Shown here piece after piece: positions 28,006 through 36,078 of a DNA stretch of 64,000 nucleotides (its first letter is position 1; each line of letters begins with the position of its first letter). The stretch lies in NCBI GenBank assembly GCA_947498355.1, contig CANMKA010000002.1:186001-250000 (forward strand), written 5' to 3'. The notes beneath the pieces are model-generated. The model did no database searches. It was not told the DNA's origin and was given only the letters and a program-made list of their open reading frames with translations. The stretch comes from an uncultured Paraglaciecola sp. GTDB lineage: Bacteria; Pseudomonadota; Gammaproteobacteria; Enterobacterales; Alteromonadaceae. The position numbers were made by a program, and so were the translations under genes.

Positions 28006-28836
28006 ATGAAAAACGCCTTTTTAATTTTAGTTTTATGTTTGCTTTGTATCACCCCCTTGTCTGCACAAATTATTTGGTCAGCGGAGCCGAGGGAGAATGC
28101 CAAAGTTGGCGATTATTTTAAGCGTCTTGATACTGGTAATTATCCCCAAGACTACTGCGTGACCCGCGGTGATGAAAAAGGGGTGCCAGCATCTACAGCG
28201 ACTATTGTGCAGGATCCAAAGTTGGGGAGTATATGGAAAATAAATAAACCGCTCAATCGGAAAAGAGCCGAGTTTGCTCGTTCAGAAGGAAAGGTGAACG
28301 GGTTATCTCCTAAAGAAGGTGATGATTTATATATAGCATGGCAATGGAAAATCGAGACGACCAATGGCGCAAAAATTGATAAAGAAATCACGGTCTTTCA
28401 ATGGAAATCAGCAAGTCCTCATAATCAAAATTACCCCATTAACTTAGAATACGACGGCGACTTGACCCTTAATGCGTTTGGTGCAAACTACGAAGGCAAG
28501 GTCTCTCAGTCTTCGCGCAGAACTGTGCTATGGCGTAAAGCTGTACCACAAGGAGAGTGGGTGTCGATAGTGGTGCGAGTTAAAGTCGATAAAAATGATT
28601 TTGGAGGCATAGTGCAGTTCTGGTTTAACGGGGTTCAGCAAGCGCTAGATAACCTGCAATACAAGTTATACCAAGTGAAGGTCTCTGATGATAAGAAAAC
28701 AGTATTTCATCGAACAAATGATGGCCGTTTTGTTTATCCAAAGTGGGGTATTTATAACAAGAAATCCTGCGGATACGATGTGAATGCGTTTTTTCATAAT
28801 ATGAAAGTTGGCAACAGCTTAGAATCGGTTCAGTGA
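28006..28836 (+). CDS. Secreted polysaccharide lyase-like protein (heparinase I/PL20-type fold)
   Basis: A 276-residue secreted jelly-roll protein with a signal peptide (TPLSA-Q). It matches the Polysacc_lyase pattern of glucuronan lyase and heparinase I relatives: NRKRAEFARSEG near residue 85, a central ITVFQWKSASPHNQNYPINL strand pair, and the C-terminal PKWGIYNKKSCG. The family cleaves uronic-acid-containing glycans by beta-elimination. The exact PL family and substrate cannot be fixed by eye. A sulfatase and a second lyase-like lipoprotein lie within 4 kb. Confidence 0.7.
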   Translation: MKNAFLILVLCLLCITPLSAQIIWSAEPRENAKVGDYFKRLDTGNYPQDYCVTRGDEKGVPASTATIVQDPKLGSIWKINKPLNRKRAEFARSEGKVNGLSPKEGDDLYIAWQWKIETTNGAKIDKEITVFQWKSASPHNQNYPINLEYDGDLTLNAFGANYEGKVSQSSRRTVLWRKAVPQGEWVSIVVRVKVDKNDFGGIVQFWFNGVQQALDNLQYKLYQVKVSDDKKTVFHRTNDGRFVYPKWGIYNKKSCGYDVNAFFHNMKVGNSLESVQ

Positions 28837-28973
28837 GCTAGGCTAGGGTATCAACAAAGTCCCCCTACTTTTTACTTAGTATTGTTTTTGGAAAGTAGAA
28901 GTGAGGTCTTGTTGCTGACTTATTAGCAATGTCTTTGATTATTCACCCATGCTTTGTGTTTTTTGGAGGAAAT

Positions 28974-29402
28974 ATGACGGAGTTCACACCTTTGGCTGCC
29001 TTGATGGGAGGCGCTATTCTTGGCTTGGCGGCTCTACTGCTGCTTTGGCTCAATGGCAGTATTGCTGGAATTTCTGGCATAGTTAGCCGTGTTCTAGAGG
29101 GCCAGCAAGCTGACAACCTATGGCGTTGGTGTTTTATAGCTGGGTTAGTCATTGGGCCTTTGCTGGTCAATAAGGCGAATTTTAGTTTGCCAGAGCGTAT
29201 AGAGGTATCTTGGCCTGTGATTATGATTGCTGGGCTATTGGTGGGGGTAGGTAGTCACTTGGGCAGCGGTTGCACCAGTGGTCATGGTATTTGTGGTATC
29301 GGCCGTTTTTCGCCTCGTTCAATTGTCGCAACCTTAGTTTTTATGCTGGTGGCTTTACTAACCGTATTTGTAGCTCGCCAGCTTATGGGAGTCAGCGTAT
29401 GA
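28974..29402 (+). CDS. YeeE/YedE-family transporter, N-terminal half protein
   Basis: A 142-residue inner-membrane protein with about four TM helices. The GSHLGSGCTSGHGICGIGRFSPRS motif in pieces (GSGCTSGHGICG) is the hallmark of the sulfur-transport YeeE/YedE family, which moves thiosulfate or related sulfur species through conserved cysteines. GGAGG precedes the ATG. Its stop overlaps the start of the next gene, which supplies the second half. It was probably kept as a two-gene PmpA/PmpB-like transporter. Confidence 0.88.
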   Translation: MTEFTPLAALMGGAILGLAALLLLWLNGSIAGISGIVSRVLEGQQADNLWRWCFIAGLVIGPLLVNKANFSLPERIEVSWPVIMIAGLLVGVGSHLGSGCTSGHGICGIGRFSPRSIVATLVFMLVALLTVFVARQLMGVSV

Positions 29403-29842
29403 AAGCCCTAGTTGCTCTGATTTGTGGGATCCTGTTTGGCGTGGGGTTAACCGTTTCGCAAATGGTTAATCCAAATAAAGTCCTTAATTTTTTAGATGTA
29501 TTTGGTCAATGGGACCCGAGCTTAGCTTTAGTCATGGTTGGGGGAATTGGCGTATTCTCGTTAGGTTATAGAGTGTTAGTTAAACCCGCGAATAAGCCCG
29601 TTTGGGGCGAAACGTTTAACATTCCAACTCGGGCAGATATAGATAAGCCCTTGCTTATTGGTGCCATTATGTTTGGCCTAGGTTGGGGGTTATCTGGTAT
29701 ATGCCCTGGCCCAGCTATTAGTAATTTATCGGGCGCTGAGCCAAAGATTTTTGCATTTATCGCTATGATGATAATCGGTATGAAGGCTGCACCATTTATT
29801 GGGAAGATAACTGGGGCTACTTCTAGTCGTAACAGTGATTAG
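29399..29842 (+). CDS. YeeE/YedE-family transporter, C-terminal half protein
   Basis: A 147-residue inner-membrane protein with about four TM helices, starting MKALVALICGILFGVGLTVS. The second conserved Cys is in GWGLSGICPGPAISNL. It overlaps the preceding half-protein by four bases. A longer frame from 29270 lies inside that gene and is rejected. A related single-chain protein is encoded at 36079-37020. Confidence 0.88.
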   Translation: MKALVALICGILFGVGLTVSQMVNPNKVLNFLDVFGQWDPSLALVMVGGIGVFSLGYRVLVKPANKPVWGETFNIPTRADIDKPLLIGAIMFGLGWGLSGICPGPAISNLSGAEPKIFAFIAMMIIGMKAAPFIGKITGATSSRNSD

Positions 29843-30041
29843 TGTTATACCAATTCTCTCATGCCTTTGCATAGTTTGAGTTTACCTCTTATTTTGAGTG
29901 TTTTGTTTTATTCAACGTTAGCATCCCATGCAAAAAAGTCGGATATAGGGGTATCAATTTTGTTGCTACTTGCCTTTTCCATTTATACCCAATTGGATGG
30001 CGATTAACGCTTCCTGTTAACGACTTAGCGAAGGAACTAAC

Positions 30042-30971
30042 ATGAATAACCGACTCTTTTTTAGAATAGGCAGTGCACTTACTTCTGTGCTTTTCTTCGT
30101 CGCTTGCTCGTCATCACATATCGAAACGCCTAATAAACCTAGTGAAAGCCCAGATTTTATTCAGGCAAAAGCCTTGTCTTTTGAACAAATTATTTTGCAG
30201 AGTAGCCCTGAACCGTCTTGGCAAACTGTCCTTGATTCGGGGCAGCTCGAACCATTACGTACCTTTACTACTCATGGCGTAACCGGTGGTAAGGTGGATA
30301 TCAATAATGCCTTGATTGAGCAAGGTCCTAACAGTGATGTGCCAATTGCAGCTGAGGCTCGCAAATTAATGATACATGCAGTGGGCAACCCAACCATTCC
30401 ACATCAAGATTTTGCTAAGTGGTCGCGCTGGTATCAAGAAGACGGTAACACGCAAATTTTTCGTTTATTCAAAGATGAGGAAAATGTAAGTAATCAGCGT
30501 CTAAAAGCCGCCCGCATCGAAGCTTTCAGCCCCAGTCATACTTGGCGACCCCAAGCCGACGTTTGGCGAGAATTTAATGCACGTTTTACCATAGTGCAAG
30601 CCGCTGGGTGTGTTGCACCTCATTACTGCTCTATATTCCAAGCCAAAGGTAATAACATTGATCATTGGTCGGTAATGCTGCGGGTGGATGACAAAGGCGA
30701 TTTATGGTTTTCTCCGCGCAGAGGAGCGGGTTTCGAAAACAGCAAGCCAGGGGTTATGACACTTATTGGAAAAAACGTACTGGGTAAACCCTTCGATATG
30801 CGTGTAGTTGATAACGGCAACGATTATAAAATGTACATAAATGGCCAATTAGTGGGGCAAGACCAATGGCCAAGAGCTGATGTGATTGGTTTTCGTTGGG
30901 GCATATACATGGGTAAATCAGCAGTAGCAGATGATATTATGGTGTTGATCACGGGCGCGAATATGAAATAA
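30042..30971 (+). CDS. Lyase-like jelly-roll lipoprotein
   Basis: A 309-residue lipoprotein (FFVACSS lipobox, Cys about 22). The globular part looks like a concanavalin-like jelly roll: WYQEDGNTQIFRLFKDEEN, ARIEAFSPSHTWRP, CSIFQAKGNNIDHWSVMLRV, and ending GFRWGIYMGKS. Some ulvan and other uronate lyases share such a layout, but I cannot assign a PL family. GAAGGA precedes the ATG, and a terminator follows. Context with a sulfatase and a lyase points to degradation of a sulfated algal glycan. Confidence 0.6.
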   Translation: MNNRLFFRIGSALTSVLFFVACSSSHIETPNKPSESPDFIQAKALSFEQIILQSSPEPSWQTVLDSGQLEPLRTFTTHGVTGGKVDINNALIEQGPNSDVPIAAEARKLMIHAVGNPTIPHQDFAKWSRWYQEDGNTQIFRLFKDEENVSNQRLKAARIEAFSPSHTWRPQADVWREFNARFTIVQAAGCVAPHYCSIFQAKGNNIDHWSVMLRVDDKGDLWFSPRRGAGFENSKPGVMTLIGKNVLGKPFDMRVVDNGNDYKMYINGQLVGQDQWPRADVIGFRWGIYMGKSAVADDIMVLITGANMK

Positions 30972-31066
30972 AGCGTTGGCTGGTGTAATGGCAAGCCCTA
31001 TACTAGCTGCAATTAAAGAGCATGTTTGCTTGAGGGTTACCCCAAAGTTTAAGCATGCTTAATATT

Positions 31067-31092
31067 AGCGCGTTTTTACGCGCTTTTTGTTA
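31067..31092 (+). terminator. Rho-independent terminator of the lyase-like lipoprotein gene
   Basis: AGCGCGT and ACGCGCT flank a TTTT loop, followed by TTTTGTT. It separates this gene from the sulfatase gene. Confidence 0.8.
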
Positions 31093-31111
31093 GGAAATCT
31101 TAGGAGTAAAA

Positions 31112-32614
31112 ATGAAATTACACAGTGCATTGCTGTTGTTAGGCGCAATCTTGTCGGGTTGTGGTAGTCGCTCGGTAGAGGTGACCTCTGAGCAAAGTCT
31201 GACACCTAATCAAATCGCGGCTAAAATTCAAGCAGCCAAAGCTAGGCAACCGAATATCATCATGATAGTAGTGGACGATTTAGGCTGGGCAGACGTGGGG
31301 TATAACCAAACCACGGATTTATTTGAAACGCCTACCATAGATAAGTTAGCAACACAGAGTATGCGTTTTGACCAAGCTTATGCCGGAGCAGCAAATTGTG
31401 CGCCTAGCCGAGCAGTGCTAATGTCGGGTCAATATGGACCTAGAACTGGGGTCTATACAGTATCGCCCTCTGCACGTGGGAATGCGAAAACTCGTAAGCT
31501 GGTTCCAATTAAAAATACCCGTGGCCTAACTCACGGCATTGTAACCTTAGGTGAAACCCTTAAATCTGCTGGATATGCCACAGGAAGTTTTGGGAAATGG
31601 CATTTAGGTCCCGATCCAGATACGCAAGGTTTCGATGTAAATGTTGGGGGCAGCCATCAGGGTATGACTTTACGTTATTTTAGCCCGTATAATTTACCTA
31701 ATATTGAAGATGGTCCAAAAGGTGAGTACCTCACCAACCGCTTAACGGCCGAAGTGATTGACTGGGTTAAGGCAAGTAAAGACAGTCCGTTTTTTGCATA
31801 TATCCCTTACTATACTGTACATACGCCTTTTCAGGCCCCAGCAGATAAAATCCAAAAGTACTTAGACAAAGGAATTACCAATAAGGGCCAAGCTACCTAT
31901 GCTGCTATGGTAGAGCTTATGGATACCAATGTAGGGCGTATTTTGGCTACTCTAGAAGAGCAAAACTTAGCTGAAAATACCTTGGTGATTTTTACCTCTG
32001 ACAATGGCGGCTATCGTATGTCTTCGTTCCCAAATGCGTTAAGAGCGGGCAAAGGCTCATACTATGAAGGAGGGCTACGTGTGCCCTTGCTCATGCGCTG
32101 GCCGAACAAAATTACCCCTGGTTTGAACGAAACCCCTGTGGTTAACGCCGATTTTTACCCAACTTTGATGAACCTTGCTCAGGCGCCTAAGCCAGACCAA
32201 GTGTTAGACGGCCAAGATTTAAGCGCGGTATTACTTGCGGATCAAACCATTAGGTCTCGTGATTTGTTTTGGCATTTCCCCGTATATCTGCAAGCCCACC
32301 ATGCGCCGACTGATCAAGGACAAGATCCGCTATTCAGAACACGCCCAGGTAGCTCTATTCTTAGCGGGGATTGGAAACTAATTCACTATTTTGAGAATAA
32401 CGAATTTGAGTTATACAACATAGAAAATGACCTTTCTGAAAAGGTTAACCTAGCGGCTAAGATGCCAGCGAAAGTTCAAGAGCTAAAGGCCAAGTTAGAT
32501 GCTTGGCGAGTAGAAACCGGTGCTGATATACCTACCGAATTAAATCCAGAATTTGACCCAGTGGTAAACCAGCAACTTATTGACAAGGTGTTGTCACAAG
32601 CCAAGGCTCACTAA
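31112..32614 (+). CDS. Sulfatase lipoprotein (formylglycine-dependent, S1-type)
   Basis: A 500-residue lipoprotein (LSGC, Cys 17) of the alkaline-phosphatase superfamily. The metal Asp pair is in IVVDDLGWADVGYN. The formylglycine motif is CAPSR at residues 96-100, and GKWHLG follows. The second metal cluster is in FTSDNGGY. It would release sulfate from a carbohydrate in the periplasm after activation by a formylglycine-generating enzyme encoded elsewhere. TTAGGAG precedes the ATG. The lyase-like neighbours suggest sulfated algal polysaccharide as the substrate. Confidence 0.93.
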   Translation: MKLHSALLLLGAILSGCGSRSVEVTSEQSLTPNQIAAKIQAAKARQPNIIMIVVDDLGWADVGYNQTTDLFETPTIDKLATQSMRFDQAYAGAANCAPSRAVLMSGQYGPRTGVYTVSPSARGNAKTRKLVPIKNTRGLTHGIVTLGETLKSAGYATGSFGKWHLGPDPDTQGFDVNVGGSHQGMTLRYFSPYNLPNIEDGPKGEYLTNRLTAEVIDWVKASKDSPFFAYIPYYTVHTPFQAPADKIQKYLDKGITNKGQATYAAMVELMDTNVGRILATLEEQNLAENTLVIFTSDNGGYRMSSFPNALRAGKGSYYEGGLRVPLLMRWPNKITPGLNETPVVNADFYPTLMNLAQAPKPDQVLDGQDLSAVLLADQTIRSRDLFWHFPVYLQAHHAPTDQGQDPLFRTRPGSSILSGDWKLIHYFENNEFELYNIENDLSEKVNLAAKMPAKVQELKAKLDAWRVETGADIPTELNPEFDPVVNQQLIDKVLSQAKAH

Positions 32615-32870
32615 TCAACAAGTGGCCCGGGTAATCTAGATCTAACTTAGGAATGCGCGGGCCTTAGTAACATGATTCTGCAAGCACAGGGGTTGTCTGC
32701 ATTTTGCTATTTTTGTAGGCAACTCTATTTAATTAAGCTAATAACCATCTATCCTGTTCCTGTCTTAAAATACTGCATGTAATAATTTTTAGCCGAATAT
32801 TTTATTTCTCGACTAACACTGTTTTGTGATAACGTTTCTTCGATTTTTTAATTGGAGCAAAGGGAAGGGT

Positions 32871-33513
32871 ATGTCAGGCAGTAACGATTATTATGCACAC
32901 GGAAGAGTCGAATTGGTGGCTCAATTGCCAAATCGTTCGGACTCTTGTGTATTGGAGTTGGGGTGTGGAGCGGGTTCTACATCAGCTCTAATAAAGAAGG
33001 AAAGCAAAAGAGTTGTGGGGTATCGAAAAATTTCCAGATGCCGCTGCCCGTACTCGAAGTTTAGGCGTGGTGGATACCTTGCTAGAGGGCGATCTTGAGG
33101 ATTTGCTTGATCAACTTCCAGAAAACCATTTTACCCATATTATTGCAGGTGATGTGTTAGAGCATGTTGTCGACCCTTGGGATGTGTGCGAGCGTTTAAC
33201 CAAATGCTTAAAGCCTGAGGGCGTGTTTATCTGTAGTATTCCAAATATCCGAAACTGGTCTTTCATTCTTGGGTTGTTGTTTAAAAAGCGTTTTGAATAT
33301 AAAGATTCCGGTGTGCTAGACAAAACGCATCTGAGATTTTTTGCACGAAAAAACGCCTACGATCTTTTTGCGAATACCGGCTATTCAGACATATCTATAG
33401 GTCCAGTTAGGCCTAAAAAGAAGCTATCGTATAAAATAGGAAAATTTCTGTTTGGGGATCTTTTAACTAAAGGTTTTTTGATTGTTGCACGAAACAATCG
33501 CATTAAAAGCTAG
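32871..33513 (+). pseudogene. SAM-dependent methyltransferase, frameshifted
   Basis: The first frame (from 32871) begins MSGSNDYYAHGRVELVAQL and has the SAM motif VLELGCGAGST. It then runs into nonsense after RVVG. The correct continuation, GIEKFPDAAARTRSLG..., is in the next frame and runs to 33513. Removing one G from GGGG at 33017-33020 restores a single frame of about 213 residues reading VVGIEKFPDAAA. The later HIIAGDVLEHVVDPW and ICSIPNIRNW segments confirm a Methyltransf_23-like enzyme, of a kind often seen in cell-surface glycan loci. It may be a sequencing error, a true mutation or a slippery tract. Confidence 0.8.
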
Positions 33514-33593
33514 ATTTGCTTGTGAGTCCGGCTAGAAATGTAGATATGGAACACACCTAATTCATTTCTAATTGGGGTTAATTGATAAAATAA

Positions 33594-33634
33594 CGACCCG
33601 CTTAGTCCGGTTTGATAGTGGAATACGCGGGTCT
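33594..33634 (-). terminator. Candidate terminator of grxC
   Basis: On the minus strand GACCCGC and GCGGGTC flank a 25-nt loop, with the T-rich GTTATTTTATC after it. The loop is long, so confidence is limited. Confidence 0.4.
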
Positions 33635-33640
33635 CACAGT

Positions 33641-33898
33641 TTACGCGCTTTTTAGAAGATCCGTAAGTGAGCCATTATTTAGCGCTGCATGAAAATCATC
33701 TGAACCGCCAATGTGCTGGTCGTTAATAAACACCTGAGGCACAGTTCTTCGTCCGCTTCTTTGTTGCATTTCACTGGCCAATTTGGCGTTTTCTGTCACT
33801 TCATACTCTTCGTAAGCTAGGCCTAGTTTATTCAAGGTCGCTTTGGTTCTTGTGCAATAGGGGCAATAGCCTTTACTGTAAATTTCGATTTTAGACAT
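33641..33898 (-). CDS. grxC: Glutaredoxin 3
   Basis: An 85-residue glutaredoxin with active site CPYC (residues 12-15), the cis-Pro loop TVPQVF and the glutathione-binding GGSDDF. It reduces disulfides and glutathione mixed disulfides in the cytoplasm. Its promoter on the minus strand (-10 CATAAT at 33961-33966, -35 TTGTTG at 33983-33988, 16-bp spacer) is shared in sequence with two others nearby, and lies in the gap divergent from the AraC-type regulator. A decayed second glutaredoxin copy is at 35691-35789. Confidence 0.95.
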   Translation of the reverse strand: MSKIEIYSKGYCPYCTRTKATLNKLGLAYEEYEVTENAKLASEMQQRSGRRTVPQVFINDQHIGGSDDFHAALNNGSLTDLLKSA

Positions 33899-33960
33899 TT
33901 GTGTCTCTCCGTTGATGTTTAAGATTAATGCTGATTGGCATCAGTTGTGTTGATAAGTCC

Positions 33961-34030
33961 ATTATGTATTAATTTAGTATTTCAACAATGCGCAAAAGTC
34001 TTGGTTATTTGCACTAATCGTCTATTATTA
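33961..34030 (-). promoter_or_regulatory. grxC promoter with putative AraC-type operator (module A)
   Basis: Read on the minus strand: -35 TTGTTG (33983-33988), 16 bp, -10 CATAAT (33961-33966). The ~40 bp beyond the -35 (AGTGCAAATAA...AAAAGT-type elements on the plus strand CAACAATGCGCAAAAGT and GCACTAATCGT) recurs upstream of the pagL-like gene and of the glutaredoxin remnant. Position against the -35 fits an AraC-family activator site. Confidence 0.6.
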
Positions 34031-34061
34031 CCTTAAATTATTTATAGAAACGAAATTCAGA

Positions 34062-34922
34062 ATGGAAATTTTAAGTGACATCCTCAGATCCCTTCGCGTT
34101 GATGGCAGTGTGTATTTTTGTAGTCAAATTGAAGCTCCGTGGACAAAAGAGTTTTTTGATAACAGCAAAGCCAGCTTTCACTTGGTAAGGCGCGGTGCGT
34201 GCTGGGTTGAAATTGGAGACAAAGTTGAGCAACTTTACACGGGCGATTTGATATTTTTGGGGCCAGGGGTGAATCACACACTGACCAGTGAGCCACCAAA
34301 GGGGCAAATGCCTATTTGTGGAGATTCAACTATGCTGTTATGCGGTGACTGTTCATTTGAGTACGACAGTTTATCGCCTCTGAATGAGATTTTTAATCAA
34401 GTGACTATAGTGCGAGAAGATGAACTAAATAATCACCCTTGGTTAAAAAGTACCTTCGAGCAACTTAGTTCTGAGTATATGGCACAAAATCCAGGTAATG
34501 AAATTATCGTCAATAAGCTGACCGAAGTGGCTTTAGTAGAGCTAATACGAATTAATTTCGGACGCCAAGAGCAACATTGTTTTTTGCATGCGCTCAAAGA
34601 CAAGCGGATTAAGCGCGCCTTAGATTATATTCATGGAACGCCCGAACATCCATGGACTATAGAAGAACTTGCATCAAACATAGGTATGTCTCGGGCGGCT
34701 TTTGCCAAAAAGTTTACAGCGTTAGTTGGGCAAACCGTGTTTACCTATCTTTCAAATTTACGTATTCAAAAAGCCAAAGAGATGCTCGCCTCCAGCTCTC
34801 AATTCGTAGACGACATTGCCCTTAATGTAGGCTACGAATCAGAACGGGCATTTACCAAAACCTTCAGTAAATACGTGGGCATGACTCCAAAGCAATTCCG
34901 TAAAAGTAGAAAAGCGGGTTGA
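34062..34922 (+). CDS. AraC-family transcriptional regulator with cupin sensor
   Basis: A 286-residue regulator. The N-terminal half is a cupin-like sensor (SFHLVRRGACWVEIGDKVEQL, then GDLIFLGPGVNHTL). The C-terminal half is a double helix-turn-helix of the AraC type (WTIEELASNIGMSRAAFAKKF and DIALNVGYESERAFTKTFSKYVGMTPKQFR). It is divergent from grxC, with promoter module A between them, and two more copies of that module lie at 35608 and 35857. It is the natural candidate to control them. The effector is unknown. Confidence 0.92.
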   Translation: MEILSDILRSLRVDGSVYFCSQIEAPWTKEFFDNSKASFHLVRRGACWVEIGDKVEQLYTGDLIFLGPGVNHTLTSEPPKGQMPICGDSTMLLCGDCSFEYDSLSPLNEIFNQVTIVREDELNNHPWLKSTFEQLSSEYMAQNPGNEIIVNKLTEVALVELIRINFGRQEQHCFLHALKDKRIKRALDYIHGTPEHPWTIEELASNIGMSRAAFAKKFTALVGQTVFTYLSNLRIQKAKEMLASSSQFVDDIALNVGYESERAFTKTFSKYVGMTPKQFRKSRKAG

Positions 34923-34944
34923 TTACTTGTTTATGTAGGTTGGC

Positions 34945-34991
34945 ATAAGAAGTTAGCTAATACATTTTAGTGATCAAGCTTAACTTCTTAT
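34945..34991. terminator. Inverted repeat between convergent regulator and pagL-like genes
   Basis: An exact 11-bp stem (ATAAGAAGTTA/TAACTTCTTAT) with a 25-nt loop lies between the convergent stop codons. There is no strong T run. It may act as a bidirectional terminator. Confidence 0.35.
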
Positions 34992-35007
34992 CCCTAGTTG
35001 GAGGTAT

Positions 35008-35574
35008 TTATATCTTGTATGCGTAGGATAAGTTTAAGAAGTCTACGCCTGGATTTTTGCTGTTAAGTCCACCGTTACTGTAGTGCATGTAGCGTATTGA
35101 AACAGACTGATTAAGTCGCTTACCAAAATCTAAGGTCAGTCCAAGTCTATCTTCAAATTGATAATGTGAGCCAATATCTTTGCCCGCAAATTGTGTATCG
35201 TTTACTAAGGAGACACCAATTCCAAATTCCCATTTGAGAGGGTTTCTGTTGTTGACGTGGTAGAAGGTCTTACTGACTACCGGTGAGAGTGCTAAAACAA
35301 AATTGGTTTCATGTTGATTGTTTTCACCAAATTCCCAAAAATTCACACTGGCTTCCCAGTATATGTCTAGTTCATCAAAAAAGGGCACGTCGGTCAGGCG
35401 GTAAACATATGGGCGATAAGCTAAACGCACGCCGGTAATGTCATCAGAACCTATCAATAAATCTAGCGCTACTGCACTGGAGTAGGACTTGTCTTTAGCT
35501 GTGCTACTCGCGCTAAACGCAGAACTGGCAATTAAAAGGAATGTTAAAAAGGTAACGTGCAAAAAAGTTTTCAT
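35008..35574 (-). CDS. Lipid A 3-O-deacylase (PagL)-like outer-membrane protein
   Basis: A 188-residue outer-membrane barrel with a signal peptide (MKTFLHVTFLTFLLIASSAFS). The catalytic His-x-Ser is in RYMHYSNGGLNSKNPG near the C terminus, as in PagL, and the last residues SYAYKI form the end strand. In PagL the third catalytic residue is a Glu twelve positions after the Ser; here the equivalent position looks like Asp. PagL removes the 3-acyl chain of lipid A. I chose the ATG at 35574 since a predicted promoter ends close upstream and GGA sits before it; an in-frame ATG at 35586 is the alternative. Confidence 0.8.
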   Translation of the reverse strand: MKTFLHVTFLTFLLIASSAFSASSTAKDKSYSSAVALDLLIGSDDITGVRLAYRPYVYRLTDVPFFDELDIYWEASVNFWEFGENNQHETNFVLALSPVVSKTFYHVNNRNPLKWEFGIGVSLVNDTQFAGKDIGSHYQFEDRLGLTLDFGKRLNQSVSIRYMHYSNGGLNSKNPGVDFLNLSYAYKI

Positions 35575-35607
35575 GTCTATATCCATAGTTATGTAATCAA
35601 TGGATAC

Positions 35608-35675
35608 ATTATGAATCTATTTTAAATCTCAACAATGCTCAAAAGTGTCAATTAATTACACTGATAGTATTTTTT
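35608..35675 (-). promoter_or_regulatory. pagL-like promoter with putative AraC-type operator (module B)
   Basis: On the minus strand: -35 TTGTTG (35630-35635), 16 bp, -10 CATAAT (35608-35613). The plus-strand sequences CAACAATGCTCAAAAGT and ACACTGATAGT repeat module A at matching positions. Confidence 0.6.
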
Positions 35676-35690
35676 GTTTATCTTTAAGTT

Positions 35691-35789
35691 TTAGTGAACT
35701 TGGAGATCTAATCCCAGTTTGGTTAGGGGGGCTTTGATTTTTTTACAGTAACGGCAATAGCTTTTACTGTAAATGTCAACGTTAGGCAT
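35691..35789 (-). pseudogene. Glutaredoxin remnant
   Basis: The minus strand from the ATG at 35789 encodes 32 residues: MPNVDIYSKSYCRYCKKIKA and then PLTKLGLDLQVH, followed by a stop. It aligns along its whole length with the grxC start (IYSKGYCPYC...KATLNKLGLAYEEY), but CPYC has become CRYC and the rest of the domain is gone. It carries its own promoter module (C) at the same distance as the intact gene, showing that gene and promoter were duplicated together before decay. Confidence 0.85.
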
Positions 35790-35856
35790 TGTGATATCTT
35801 CAACAGCGTAATACTGCTTTCTTATTTAGGCTCGGTTAGGTGAATTTAAGGCGATT

Positions 35857-35925
35857 ATTATGAATTCTAAAAATATTCCAACAATGTGAGGAAGGCTCAA
35901 TTCATTAGACTGGTCGTGTCTTTGT
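35857..35925 (-). promoter_or_regulatory. Promoter/operator module C, upstream of the glutaredoxin remnant
   Basis: On the minus strand: -35 TTGTTG (35879-35884), 16 bp, -10 CATAAT (35857-35862). The core promoter is intact. The distal part (AAGGCTCAATTCATTAGACT, then GGTCGT) is recognisable but more diverged than in A and B. Confidence 0.55.
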
Positions 35926-36078
35926 GGGCTTAAATAGAATATTTTGAAGGATTTTTGAGCGATTGGGGTAATCGGTATTCCAGATGAACTTGGGCCCGCC
36001 ACAAGCTAGGGTAGACGGAGCGGGACGCGATTTACCCTCTGTGCTTTAGGGTTTATACCCCCAAACTAGGTAAAATAC

